64,000 nt of DNA. Origin: Nocardioides baculatus. GTDB lineage: Bacteria; Actinomycetota; Actinomycetes; Propionibacteriales; Nocardioidaceae. A program made the position numbers and the translations under genes. This document shows, in pieces, positions 42,801 to 49,950 of this stretch. Under the pieces are notes generated by a model, which had not been told where the DNA came from, ran no database searches, and saw only the letters and a program-made list of their open reading frames with translations. The stretch spans positions 1 to 64,000 of the forward strand of contig NZ_JAERSG010000002.1 of NCBI RefSeq assembly GCF_016735675.1. Reading direction: 5' to 3'. Position 1 is the stretch's first letter; every line of letters begins with the position of its first letter.

Positions 42801-44361
42801 CCTGCACGCGGCCCTCGGTCTCGGGCATGTCGATGTAGCGCTCGTTGGGGGTGCCCGCATCGACGAGCTTCTGGCAGTCGATCCACGACCGTCGCACTGA
42901 CAGCACCGACTGGGTGGTTCCTGTGGCACGTGCAGCCGACTCACCACCTTCCGCAGCGTCACCGACGACTGCCGTGGTGGAGAAGTCGCGCGATGCCAGT
43001 ACGTCGTCGAGCGGCGTCTGCTCGAGCTCGAGCACGGCGCGACCGTCGTCGTCCATGCGCGCTCCTGCCACTCGGGCGGCCAGGCCCGTCGGGTAGTCCG
43101 CGTGCCCTGGGTGCACGTACACGCGGGTGCCGGAGGGGAGCTCTGCACCGGCAGTGAGGGTCACGTCGAAGTCGCCATTGGTGTAGGCGTCGATCGACAC
43201 GATGTCGGCAGGCAGGAGCTCGACCGTCCCGTCTTCTGGGACGATCTCGTCCGTCTCGGGCAGCGCGGCCGCGACGTACTCGTAGGTCCCGACCACCTGG
43301 TCGGCGCGTCCGGAGAACGATGCTCTCACGGCGACCGGCCCGGGCAGCCGGGCCGGTGGCCTGACCTCGAGAGATCGCGCGGTGCGGCTGACGATCTCGG
43401 CCGGCACGCCGTCGAACTGGACGGCGGTCACAGTTCCGAGCGCCCAGCCGGTCACAGTGACGGTCGACTCACCGGTCGAGGGACCAGTCGTCGGCGTCAG
43501 GTCGGTGACGATCGAGGTCTCGGTGAGGGTGATGGACGTCGGGACGCTGCGCGCGGAGGTGTTGCCGGCCCTGTCGTGGGCGAGCACGGCGAACCACCAG
43601 GTCTGCCCCGGCTCGACCTCCACGGTCGCGCTGGTCGTACCTGTGGCCACCCTCGTCAGCTCGGACCACGGTCCGCCGGGCGAGGTCGCCCCCTGGACGG
43701 AGACGTCGAGCACGTCGTCGGCGAGCGACGGCGTCCAGGACAGGGTCACCGACGCCCCCTCAGCGGTGCTGATGACCCCCGTGGGCGCGTCCGGTGGGGT
43801 CGTGTCCGGCGGCGTGACGGTCGGCTCGACGGTGGGCGTCGGGGTGGGTGTCGGGGTGGGTGTCGGGGTGGGTGTCGGGGTGGGTGTCGGGGTGGGTGTC
43901 GGGGTGGGCGCGATCACGACGATGCGGGCGGCACGCGTCGTTGCCTTCGTGGCCGGATGCGGGCCACTCGCCACTCGTGGAGCAACGACGGCGTACTCCC
44001 AGCGGCCCGGCGTCGCCGGTGCCTTCGTCGCGAAGCGGTAGGCGCCGGTGCGCTTCGTGGCGCCGCGTGCGGCGCGCTTCCACGTCGAACCCCCGACTGC
44101 GCGCACCATGAGCTGTACAGGTCGGGTGCGCTTGGTCGACAGGCGGCCCGAGACCGCGATGGCGGCTCCGGGAGCGGGACGCACCGGGCGTACCGTCGGG
44201 GCAGCTTCCGCGCGACGCTCGGCGCTTGATGAGAGAGCGGCACCCGTCTGCCTCAGAGGAGTGGTGCCGTGCGCGGCCGCACTGATGAGCGTCAGCAGCA
44301 CGACCAGGACAGCGATTGGTGGGCCGAACCAGCCGCTCGTCGTCGCGCGCGATGGTGTCAA
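39871..44361 (-). CDS. Very large secreted protein with TP-repeat linker, Fn3/IPT-like and parallel beta-helix regions
   Basis: 1,496 residues from a TTG start (44361) that has GGAGG 5 bases upstream; the ATG at 44454 lacks such a site. A hydrophobic segment GPPIAVLVVLLTLISAAAHG near residue 12 is the signal or anchor. Then a Greek-key-like domain, a (TP)n linker of about 30 residues, an Fn3-like domain (PPDAPTGVISTAEGASVTLSW), an IPT/TIG domain (VTGWALGTVTAVQFDGVPAE), a long beta-rich region, and from about residue 870 repeated 'G-x-x-x-V-x-N/D-x-x-F' turns typical of a right-handed parallel beta-helix, with the block ITLQSGGRYLFSKPLIVPEGVTLTVEPG. No LPxTG. A cell-surface or matrix protein; ligand unknown. 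Confidence 0.8.
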   Translation of the reverse strand: MTPSRATTSGWFGPPIAVLVVLLTLISAAAHGTTPLRQTGAALSSSAERRAEAAPTVRPVRPAPGAAIAVSGRLSTKRTRPVQLMVRAVGGSTWKRAARGATKRTGAYRFATKAPATPGRWEYAVVAPRVASGPHPATKATTRAARIVVIAPTPTPTPTPTPTPTPTPTPTPTPTPTVEPTVTPPDTTPPDAPTGVISTAEGASVTLSWTPSLADDVLDVSVQGATSPGGPWSELTRVATGTTSATVEVEPGQTWWFAVLAHDRAGNTSARSVPTSITLTETSIVTDLTPTTGPSTGESTVTVTGWALGTVTAVQFDGVPAEIVSRTARSLEVRPPARLPGPVAVRASFSGRADQVVGTYEYVAAALPETDEIVPEDGTVELLPADIVSIDAYTNGDFDVTLTAGAELPSGTRVYVHPGHADYPTGLAARVAGARMDDDGRAVLELEQTPLDDVLASRDFSTTAVVGDAAEGGESAARATGTTQSVLSVRRSWIDCQKLVDAGTPNERYIDMPETEGRVQVNFTIADLTVDLLDRSDQADQRYRATVSGTPTLRIVANFAAKAKCALKPSLVAKATKRIPVGDMFLTLSPDLSVKFSVEGKAVITKTATLLVGIEKSGGAPARIVKDFRSSPATIEGSATVGVRTRVGFDTSLLYKGFVGLYTVSGAYAEVKATYEAAVPEFCVALESGLEFEVGAKLDYFVGTWKQPLLAPFIHPFTDERTCLPTAGDPDTEIVLDPMVGDNPTASYTSVTPAWSDSPFPIGSITGNGDYYTLNQDITLQSGGRYLFSKPLIVPEGVTLTVEPGAHLKMGHCNWTIWWDAVSCLVVNGGLVRVGQDGAPRVVISRIGDDSLDGDTDGSPTYPAGWAPINVSESGVVVIRSTELRYVGLTSYGGTVTMNDVVFTQGAGFEAGGGIGNIDRVVMDPTAGLFAVNHGSGTVSRSRLRQTNVGGRWTVRNSQFAGGQVMVRSSDAVLTGNRFTAVPSGVRAEGDGSGALFSDNLTATGDDLVVDVTGTLYRDVTWRAGVTYRVWDLLVMQDVALTLAPGTVVKGSTAYRGGMTFNVRGALRSLGTADRPVVITSLNDDSVGADASTTDPYTNGAQWRGIGLQPWEDRLPSLVLRHTVLRDTADAIVVHDGVTAELSHVTWETTTSSQGALINHSDLLTIDDSTFSSVYGMRALWLSGGGTVRRSSFVGTTIEVMAADAVLQDVVFSEQISLPLYVSAAAAGSALDVRYADGSSVPLTLSSYGNVVDTDITWPGGRTYFLTYGLRILPGATLTLGPGAIVKTTRNQGMDVAGTLVTAGTASAPVVFAPTLSAAGADVNRFSDSWASDSWRGLSVASDGSLLLDHARASGAQQFVVGSEASTVRLRHLVHEGAGWQMSVVSYAGDLVVEDSTFSNAISSGNLPAVGAYGTSRIRGSTFDGTYVTVGAATLELHGNRFRSLSGANVVSHVAELVDASGNWWGSATGPAPGQVTGNVRTDPWCLDEGCAATSS
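43831..43910 (-). repeat. 12-bp tandem repeat encoding the Thr-Pro linker
   Basis: Perfect and near-perfect copies of GGTGGGTGTCGG on the plus strand, about six in a row, read as alternating Pro-Thr on the minus strand. The low-complexity tract is likely variable in copy number between strains. Confidence 0.85.
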
Positions 44362-44462
44362 CGTGTCCTCCGGAGGTAGGCGCGCGGGTGCGGCGCAGCC
44401 GGACCGTAACCCGGGGAGCGAGTGCTTCGTGACCGTTTTCGGTGACGACCACAAAATCGCTC

Positions 44463-44490
44463 GAGGCCCTGACCTGACGGTCAGGGCCTC
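44463..44490 (-). terminator. Terminator of tRNA-His
   Basis: Perfect 12-bp stem GAGGCCCTGACC / GGTCAGGGCCTC with loop TGAC, 7 bases beyond the 3' CCA of tRNA-His. Confidence 0.75.
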
Positions 44491-44497
44491 GCGCTGT

Positions 44498-44573
44498 TGG
44501 GGTGAGTAACGGGACTTGAACCCGCGACATCCGCCACCACAAGGCGGCGCTCTACCAGCTGAGCTATACCCAC
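44498..44573 (-). tRNA. tRNA-His (anticodon GUG)
   Basis: Minus-strand cloverleaf, acceptor GTGGGTA/TACTCAC, anticodon loop TTGTGGT giving GTG, T-loop GGTTCAAGTCC, CCA encoded (44498-44500). The extra G that histidine tRNAs need at position -1 is encoded at 44574 and faces C73. Confidence 0.96.
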
Positions 44574-44633
44574 CATGTCTGCTCGCCCGGCATGGTTTCC
44601 CAGTCGGCGAGGACGACGTGAAGTGTAGGGCAA

Positions 44634-45290
44634 TCAGGCGCCGGAGCTGGAATCCGGTCCGCCATCAGGGCCACCCTCGAGCCCCAGGCCGGTCAGCTGC
44701 CCGCCGTGGCGCGCCGCGATCTCCTTGGCGTGGGCGCTGTCCGGTCCGGGGTGGGGCACGAAGACGGCCTCCCGGTAGTAGCGCAGCTCCTCGATGCTCT
44801 CCTGGATGTCGGCCAGCGCGCGGTGGTTGCCGCGCTTGGTCGGAGCGGCGAAGTAGGCGCGGGGGTACCACCGGCGCGAGAGCTCCTTGATGGAGGAGAC
44901 GTCGACGATCCGGTAGTGGAGGAAGGACTCGAGGGCCTGCATGTCGCGCGCGAGGAACGCCCGGTCGGTCGCGACCGTGTTGCCGGCGAGAGGCGGCCGG
45001 CTGCCCTCGGCGCAGTGCTCGTGGATGTAGGCCAGCACCTGCTCCTCGGCGTCCGCGAGGGTCGTACCGCCGTCGAGCTCGTCGAGCAGGCCGGACTTCT
45101 CGTGCATGCTGCGCACGAACTCGACCATCTGGTCCAGCGACTCCTGCGACGGCTTGATGATCACGTCGATGCCCTCGCCGAGGACGTTGAGCTCGAAGTC
45201 CGTGACGAGCGCAGCGACCTCGATCAGCGCGTCGGCGCCGAGGTCGAGTCCGGTCATCTCGCAGTCGATCCACACCAGTCTGTCGCTCAC
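44634..45290 (-). CDS. orn: Oligoribonuclease
   Basis: 218 residues; DEDDh 3'-5' exonuclease that degrades di- and short oligoribonucleotides, including pGpG. Motifs: LVWIDCEMTGLDLGADALIEVAA (DxE), ATDRAFLARDM, and RGNHRALADIQESIEELRYYRE with the H-x4-D. The C-terminal 25 residues (GGPDGGPDSSSGA) are an unusual Gly/Asp tail. GTG 45290 is used, with TAGGGT 8 nt before it; the TTG at 45299 would overlap that element. Single gene. Confidence 0.95.
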   Translation of the reverse strand: MSDRLVWIDCEMTGLDLGADALIEVAALVTDFELNVLGEGIDVIIKPSQESLDQMVEFVRSMHEKSGLLDELDGGTTLADAEEQVLAYIHEHCAEGSRPPLAGNTVATDRAFLARDMQALESFLHYRIVDVSSIKELSRRWYPRAYFAAPTKRGNHRALADIQESIEELRYYREAVFVPHPGPDSAHAKEIAARHGGQLTGLGLEGGPDGGPDSSSGA

Positions 45291-45385
45291 GACCGGCAAC
45301 CCTACTCACCGCCGACCCAGGCTCGCCCCGTGCCACCTGTCGGCCTCTCAGGCACGACTCAGGCTCACCTCATAGCCTTCGGGGT

Positions 45386-45967
45386 GTGAGCCGGGGTGTC
45401 AGCGAGGGTGTGAAGGACTGGATCGGCCTCGTCGCGCGCCTGGTGACCGGTGGCGTGTGGATCGTGGCCGGCGCCCTCAAGCTGCCGCACCCCGCCGACA
45501 GCGTGCGCGCCGTGCGGGCGTACGACCTCCTCCCGGAGGCGGTCGTCCCCGCAGTGGGGCACCTGCTCCCGGTCCTGGAGGTCGTGATCGGGCTCTGCCT
45601 GGTCGTCGGCGTCCTGGTCCGCGGTACGTCGATCGTCTCGGCGCTGCTCTTCGTCGCGTTCATCATCGGCATCTCGAGCGCCTGGGCGCGCGGCCTGTCG
45701 ATCGACTGCGGCTGCTTCGGCGGCGGGGGCCAGATCCCCGACGCCGCGGCGAAGTACCCCGGCGAGATCGCCAGGGACATCGGACTCCTGGCCCTGTCGG
45801 CGTGGCTGGTCGTCCGGCCACGCTCACGGCTGGCGCTCGACACCGTCCTGTTCCCTGTCGGCACCGACCACGACCCCGACCACGACCCTGACCACGACCC
45901 CGACACTGATCCCGAAGACGAAGGAAGCCTCGATGGCGCAGAAGAAGACCTCGCACAGGACCGCTGA
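45386..45967 (+). CDS. MauE/DoxX-type membrane protein with acidic repeat tail
   Basis: 193 residues. Four membrane helices in the first 145 residues (GGVWIVAGALKLPHPADSV, VEVVIGLCLVVGVLV, LLFVAFIIGISSAWARG, ALSAWLVVRP) with the redox-like CGCF in IDCGCFGGGGQIPD. MauE-type proteins help disulfide formation or methylamine dehydrogenase maturation. The tail repeats Asp-His-Asp-Pro (three units, about 12 bp each) and ends in a highly acidic stretch. The GTG start follows TAGCCT by 7 nt. The last 35 bases overlap the DsbA-like gene, so the pair is cotranscribed and may share a thiol-redox role. Confidence 0.85.
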   Translation: MSRGVSEGVKDWIGLVARLVTGGVWIVAGALKLPHPADSVRAVRAYDLLPEAVVPAVGHLLPVLEVVIGLCLVVGVLVRGTSIVSALLFVAFIIGISSAWARGLSIDCGCFGGGGQIPDAAAKYPGEIARDIGLLALSAWLVVRPRSRLALDTVLFPVGTDHDPDHDPDHDPDTDPEDEGSLDGAEEDLAQDR

Positions 45968-46712
45968 GGAGAAGGCCGCCAACGCGGCCAAGCGCGACGC
46001 CCGGCGGGCCCGGACCGAGCGCGCCCGCGCACAGGCCGAGGAGCGCCGCAAGGCCGCCAAGCGCAAGGAGCAGCTGACCCGCTACGGGCTGGTCGCCGGT
46101 GTGCTGGTGCTGATCGTCGGCGGGTACTTCCTGATCACCAACCTCGGGTCCGACAAGCCGGACACCGCGCCCACCGGGGCGAGCGGCAACTACGGCCTGG
46201 TGGTCGGCGACGCGAACGCCCCGAAGTCGGTCGTGGTCTACGAGGACTTCCTCTGCCCGTTCTGCGGCCAGCTCGAGGCGACGGTGCGCGACCAGCTCGA
46301 CGCCGCGGTCGAGGCCGGCGAGGTCAAGGTCGAGTACCGCCCGCTCAACTTCCTCGCCCGGCTGGGTGACTACTCGGCCGAGTCCACCAACGCCTTCGCC
46401 GTCGTGCTCGACACCTCCGGCCCGGAGGTCGCGAAGGAGTTCCACGACCTGCTGTTCGACAACCAGCCCGCGGAGGAGGGCCCGTTCCCCAGCACGGACG
46501 ACCTCGTCGACCTGGCTGTCGAGGCCGGCGCGACCGAGGCGGACGTACGCCCCGGGATCGAGGACATGCAGTTCGAGGGCTGGATCGACGCCGCCGACGA
46601 CGCAGCCTCCAAGGCCGGCATCAACTCGACCCCGTCGGTGCTCGTGGACGGCGAGAAGATCGAGGGCGAGGGCCTCACGATCGCGGATATCGCCCAGCAG
46701 ATGGTCGGCTGA
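45933..46712 (+). CDS. Membrane-anchored DsbA-family thioredoxin-like protein
   Basis: 259 residues. A long basic, Ala/Arg-rich cytoplasmic N-terminus (45 residues) is followed by one membrane helix (LVAGVLVLIVGGYFLITNL) and an extracytoplasmic DsbA domain with YEDFLCPFCGQLEAT (CPFC active site) and the cis-Pro loop INSTPSVLVDG. Likely a periplasm-side thiol oxidase or isomerase that pairs with the MauE-like membrane protein encoded by the overlapping upstream gene. Its own ATG has GAAGGAAG upstream. Confidence 0.9.
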   Translation: MAQKKTSHRTAEEKAANAAKRDARRARTERARAQAEERRKAAKRKEQLTRYGLVAGVLVLIVGGYFLITNLGSDKPDTAPTGASGNYGLVVGDANAPKSVVVYEDFLCPFCGQLEATVRDQLDAAVEAGEVKVEYRPLNFLARLGDYSAESTNAFAVVLDTSGPEVAKEFHDLLFDNQPAEEGPFPSTDDLVDLAVEAGATEADVRPGIEDMQFEGWIDAADDAASKAGINSTPSVLVDGEKIEGEGLTIADIAQQMVG

Positions 46713-46725
46713 CACACTTCCGGGC

Positions 46726-47772
46726 GTGAACCTCCAGCCCTTCATCGCCGGCCTGCCGAAGGCCGAGCTGCACGTCCACCACGTCGGGTCGGCGTCGCCG
46801 CGGATCGTCTCCGAGCTCGCGGCGCGCCACCCCGGCGCGGGGGTGCCCAGGGACCTCGACGGCCTCAAGCGGTTCTTCACGTTCCGCGACTTCGCGCACT
46901 TCATCGTCGTCTACCTCGCGGTCGTCGACCTGATCCGCACGCCGGAGGACATCCGGCTGCTGACCTACGAGGTCGCGCGCGAGATGGCCGAGGGACAGAA
47001 CCTCCGCTACGCCGAGCTCACCTGCACGCCGTACACCTCCGTCGTGCGGGGCCTCGCGATCGAGGCCTACACCGAGGCCATCGAGGATGCGCGCGTCGCG
47101 GCGGAGCGCGACTTCGGGCTGGTGCTGCGCTGGATCTACGACATCCCGGGCGAGTCCGGCATCCCCGCCGCCGACGCGACCCTGGAGTACGCGCTCGCGC
47201 ACCGCACCGACGCCCTGGTCGGCTTCGGCCTGGGCGGGCCGGAGATCGGCGTGCCGCGGGCGCAGTTCCAGGAGCACTTCGACCAGGCCCGTGCCGCCGG
47301 TCTGCACTCGGTCCCGCACGCCGGCGAGACCACCGGGCCGGAGACGATCTGGGAGTCGCTGCGGCTGCTGGGTGCCGAGCGCATCGGCCACGGCTGCTCG
47401 GCCGCACAGGACCCCGAGCTGCTGGCGCACCTCGCCGGGACCGGCGTCGTGCTCGAGGTCTGCCCGACGTCCAACGTCGCGACCCGCGCGGTCGACCGGA
47501 TCGAGGACCACCCGCTGCGGACCTTCGTGGACGCCGGGGTGAGCGTCACGATCAACTCCGACGACCCCCCGATGTTCTCGACGTCCCTCAACCACGACTA
47601 CGAGGTGGCCGCCGGACTGCTCGACCTCGATGAGGCCGGCGTCGCCGACCTGGCCCGTGCGGCGGTGGCCGGGTCCTTCGCGCCGGACGACGTGAAGACC
47701 CGGATCGGGGCCGAGATCGACGACTACGAGGCCGCTGCACGGCGTGTCTCGACGGACACGCCGCAGCCCTGA
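46726..47772 (+). CDS. add: Adenosine deaminase family protein
   Basis: 348 residues. Metal-dependent TIM-barrel deaminase with KAELHVHHVGSASPRIV (H-x-H plus a further His), HAGETTGPETIWE (catalytic H-x-G-E), RIGHGCSA and NSDDPPMF. Converts adenosine to inosine in the purine-salvage path; some close relatives deaminate 6-aminodeoxyfutalosine, and the sequence alone does not separate these. The GTG at 46726 is 13 bases after the DsbA stop. No other purine gene is adjacent. The 3' side is a hairpin-rich spacer. Confidence 0.88.
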   Translation: MNLQPFIAGLPKAELHVHHVGSASPRIVSELAARHPGAGVPRDLDGLKRFFTFRDFAHFIVVYLAVVDLIRTPEDIRLLTYEVAREMAEGQNLRYAELTCTPYTSVVRGLAIEAYTEAIEDARVAAERDFGLVLRWIYDIPGESGIPAADATLEYALAHRTDALVGFGLGGPEIGVPRAQFQEHFDQARAAGLHSVPHAGETTGPETIWESLRLLGAERIGHGCSAAQDPELLAHLAGTGVVLEVCPTSNVATRAVDRIEDHPLRTFVDAGVSVTINSDDPPMFSTSLNHDYEVAAGLLDLDEAGVADLARAAVAGSFAPDDVKTRIGAEIDDYEAAARRVSTDTPQP

Positions 47773-47826
47773 GAAATCCACCCTTGCGAGGGCTTGTGGC
47801 GCTCGTCACGTGAGGGGTAGAACGGG

Positions 47827-47890
47827 GGTGTCGGAAGGACTTCGGTCCGGAAGACACCGAGACCCCGGCAACTCATACTTGCCGGGGTTT
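47827..47890 (+). ncRNA. Two-hairpin element, possible small RNA or add terminator
   Basis: First hairpin: GGTGTC/GACACC enclosing a symmetric GGAA/GGAA internal loop and GGAC-UUCG-GTCC (UUCG tetraloop). Second hairpin: ACCCCGGCAA/TTGCCGGGGT with loop CTCATAC then TTT, a standard intrinsic terminator. A possible promoter TTGTGG-N18-TAGAAC ends at 47823, but its start point would cut the first stem, so an sRNA of about 60 nt is only one reading; the end of the add transcript is the other. Confidence 0.4.
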
Positions 47891-47935
47891 CACCTATTTC
47901 GGCCCTCGGTCGTGATCCGGCCGGGAAATGTATTC

Positions 47936-47964
47936 GGCCCCGCAACCTCATACGTGGCGGGGCC
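47936..47964. terminator. Hairpin with CTCATAC loop, terminator-like
   Basis: GGCCCCGC / GCGGGGCC stem with a 13-nt loop containing CTCATAC, the same heptamer that forms the loop of the stem at 47862-47888. Confidence 0.4.
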
Positions 47965-48039
47965 TGACCACATCCTCATGTCTCGCCGCGCACGGAGCGG
48001 GGAGGTGGCCCCGCGTGTCGCGAGGCCTCCCGAGATGTG

Positions 48040-48065
48040 GCGGTCACCGGATATCCGGTGACCGC
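48040..48065. repeat. Perfect 26-bp palindrome
   Basis: The two 13-base halves (GCGGTCACCGGAT and its complement) meet with no spacer, so it forms a cruciform rather than an RNA hairpin with a normal loop, or a homodimer protein site. It lies four bases from the longer stem that follows. Confidence 0.75.
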
Positions 48066-48069
48066 AACG

Positions 48070-48118
48070 ACTGTGCGGTGATCCTGGTGCGGCAGCCGCA
48101 CCGGGATCACCGCACAGT
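48070..48118 (-). terminator. Long stem-loop downstream of tRNA-Arg
   Basis: 23-bp stem (arms 48070-48092 and 48096-48118) with one G-U wobble and a 3-base loop, starting 11 bases beyond the 3' end of tRNA-Arg on the minus strand. Much longer than a usual terminator stem. Confidence 0.6.
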
Positions 48119-48129
48119 GAGAAGGACAG

Positions 48130-48202
48130 CGCCCCCGGCAGGACTCGAACCTGCAACCCACGGATTAGAAGGCCGTTGCGCTATCCATTGCGCCACGGGG
48201 GC
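48130..48202 (-). tRNA. tRNA-Arg (anticodon UCU)
   Basis: 73-nt cloverleaf, acceptor GCCCCCG/CGGGGGC, anticodon loop CTTCTAA giving TCT, T-loop GGTTCGAGTCC; CCA is not encoded. Confidence 0.96.
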
Positions 48203-48238
48203 CGGCGGGAGCCAGTATCCCAGCGAGGCCGGACGCGC

Positions 48239-48270
48239 GACGAGCCGGCGGTCAGGACCGCCGGCTCGTC
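48239..48270 (-). terminator. Terminator of the dicarboxylate symporter gene
   Basis: Perfect 15-bp stem GACGAGCCGGCGGTC and complement with a 2-base loop (AG), 18 bases after the symporter stop. It resembles the GPGG-gene terminator at 19367 in having a very long stem and a 2-nt loop. Confidence 0.8.
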
Positions 48271-48288
48271 ACACGTCGTCGGGGTCGG

Positions 48289-49692
48289 TCAGGCGGTGGA
48301 CCCGACCGGCTGCTGAGCCACGACGTCGGTCGTCGCGTCCTGGCGCCAGGCCGTACGCCCGCGCGGGGCGTCGTAGGTCGGCAGGTCGAGGATGCCCTCG
48401 CGCTTGGCGACGATCGTCGGGACGAGCGCCTGGCCCGCGACGTTGACCGCGGTGCGGCCCATGTCGAGGATCGGGTCGATCGCGAGCAGCAGGCCGACGC
48501 CCTCGAGGGGCAGGCCGAGGGTCGACAGGGTGAGCGTCAGCATGACGGTCGCGCCGGTGACGCCGGCGGTCGCGGCCGAGCCGATGACGGAGACGAACGC
48601 GATCAGCACGTAGTCGGTGATCGAGAGGTCCACGCCGAAGAACTGCGCCACGAAGATCGCCGAGATGGCGGGGTAGATCGACGCGCAGCCGTCCATCTTG
48701 GTGGTCGCGCCGAGCGGCACGGCGAAGGAGGCGTACGACCGCGGGACGCCGAGGTTGCGCTCGGTGACCGACTCGGTGACGGGCATCGTGCCGACCGACG
48801 AGCGGGACACGAAGGCCAGCGAGATCGCGGGCCACGCGCCGGAGAAGAACTGCTTCACCGACAGGCCGTTGAGGCGCAGCAGGACCGGGTAGACGCCGAG
48901 CAGCACGATCAGCAGGCCCGCGTAGATCGCGATGGTGAAGGTGCCGAGGGAGCTGAGCGCGTCCCAGCCATAGCTGGCGACCGCGTTGCCGAGCAGGCCG
49001 ACGGTCGCGATCGGGGCGAGCAGGATGATCCACCAGAGGATCTTCTGCACCACGGCCAGCGCCGAGCGGACGAACGTCAGGAAGGCATCGGCGGCCTCGC
49101 CCACCTTGAGCGTGGCGATGCCGACGGCGATCGCGATGACCAGGATCTGCAGGACGTTGAACGAGAACCCGACCGAGCCGTCACCGTTGTCGTAGCCCTC
49201 GAGCCCGAGCACGTTGGCGGGCACCAGGCCGGTGAGGAAGTCGAGCCACGAGCCGCTGGAGGACGGAGCCGACGCGGCGTCCGCGCTCACGCTGGTGTGG
49301 TCGCCGGGCTGGAGCACCAGGCCGAGGACCATGCCGATCGACACCGCGATCAGCGCGGTGATGGCGAACCACATGAGCGTCTTCCACGCCAGGCGGGCCG
49401 CGTTGGTGACCTCGCGGAGGTTGGCGATCGAGGCGACGATCGCGAGGAAGACGAGCGGAGGTACGACCGCGCGCAGCAGCGTCACGAACGTGCCACCGAC
49501 CGTGCTGAGGGTCTCGGTGAGCCAGTTGGGGTCGACCTCGCCGGTGGAGGCGTCGACGCCGTCCGCGCCCATGCTGCGGGCGACCAGGCCGAGGGCCACG
49601 CCGAGGACCAGGCCGATCAGGACCTGGACGCCGAACGAGGGGAGCCGGAAGCGGCGGGTGTGCTGCTCCGGCTCAGTAACAGAAGTATTCAT
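48289..49692 (-). CDS. Dicarboxylate/amino acid:cation symporter (DAACS family)
   Basis: 467 residues, eight membrane helices and two re-entrant loops. The key loops are present: SRSSVGTMPVTESVTERN (HP1, serine-rich), PLGATTKMDGCASIYP (helix 7; usual form is N-M-D-G, here K-M-D-G) and ATAGVTGATVMLTLTLSTLGLP (HP2), with DMGRTAVNVAGQ (helix 8). It should take up glutamate, aspartate or a C4-dicarboxylate with Na+ or H+; the N to K change in the N-M-D-G motif makes sodium use less certain. ATG follows TATCTT by 6 nt. Confidence 0.9.
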   Translation of the reverse strand: MNTSVTEPEQHTRRFRLPSFGVQVLIGLVLGVALGLVARSMGADGVDASTGEVDPNWLTETLSTVGGTFVTLLRAVVPPLVFLAIVASIANLREVTNAARLAWKTLMWFAITALIAVSIGMVLGLVLQPGDHTSVSADAASAPSSSGSWLDFLTGLVPANVLGLEGYDNGDGSVGFSFNVLQILVIAIAVGIATLKVGEAADAFLTFVRSALAVVQKILWWIILLAPIATVGLLGNAVASYGWDALSSLGTFTIAIYAGLLIVLLGVYPVLLRLNGLSVKQFFSGAWPAISLAFVSRSSVGTMPVTESVTERNLGVPRSYASFAVPLGATTKMDGCASIYPAISAIFVAQFFGVDLSITDYVLIAFVSVIGSAATAGVTGATVMLTLTLSTLGLPLEGVGLLLAIDPILDMGRTAVNVAGQALVPTIVAKREGILDLPTYDAPRGRTAWRQDATTDVVAQQPVGSTA

Positions 49693-49950
49693 ACTGAAAA
49701 GATAACCTTTTGAAACGGCGCCTCGTCAAAGCAAGGACGCCGGTGACGTACGAGTGGAGCCTGGGGTCAGTCGACGGCGCGGGAGGGCCGACAGAGCGCG
49801 CTCCCGGTGCGCAGGAGGTCGACGGCGCGCCGCTGCGTCAGCAGGTCTCCGACAGTCGTGGGGGCAGTCACACTGGCGCAACCGACATGGCCGGCGAGGG
49901 ATTCCGTGCTTCGAGTCACACGTCAGGCCTCGCCTGACTAGCATGCGCGC

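Larger units (their letters stand above)
47773..48129. other. Intergenic block with five hairpins between add and tRNA-Arg
   Basis: About 357 bases without a credible ORF. In order: a UUCG-capped stem (47827-47858), a terminator-like stem with short T run (47862-47890), an 8-bp stem (47936-47964), GGGAGG/CCTCCC (48000-48031), a perfect 26-bp palindrome (48040-48065) and a 23-bp stem (48070-48118). add ends into the left side and tRNA-Arg into the right, so some of these will be terminators; the number of structures is more than two transcripts need. Confidence 0.7.

Noticed and set aside
43831..43910. Tandem repeats as a CRISPR array
   Set aside because: 12-bp units with no spacers, inside a coding frame, reading Thr-Pro; a linker.
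49693..49950. A gene in the 258-base gap before the tandem secreted proteins
   Set aside because: The frames there have no start signal or protein-like composition; I see only the two promoter regions.
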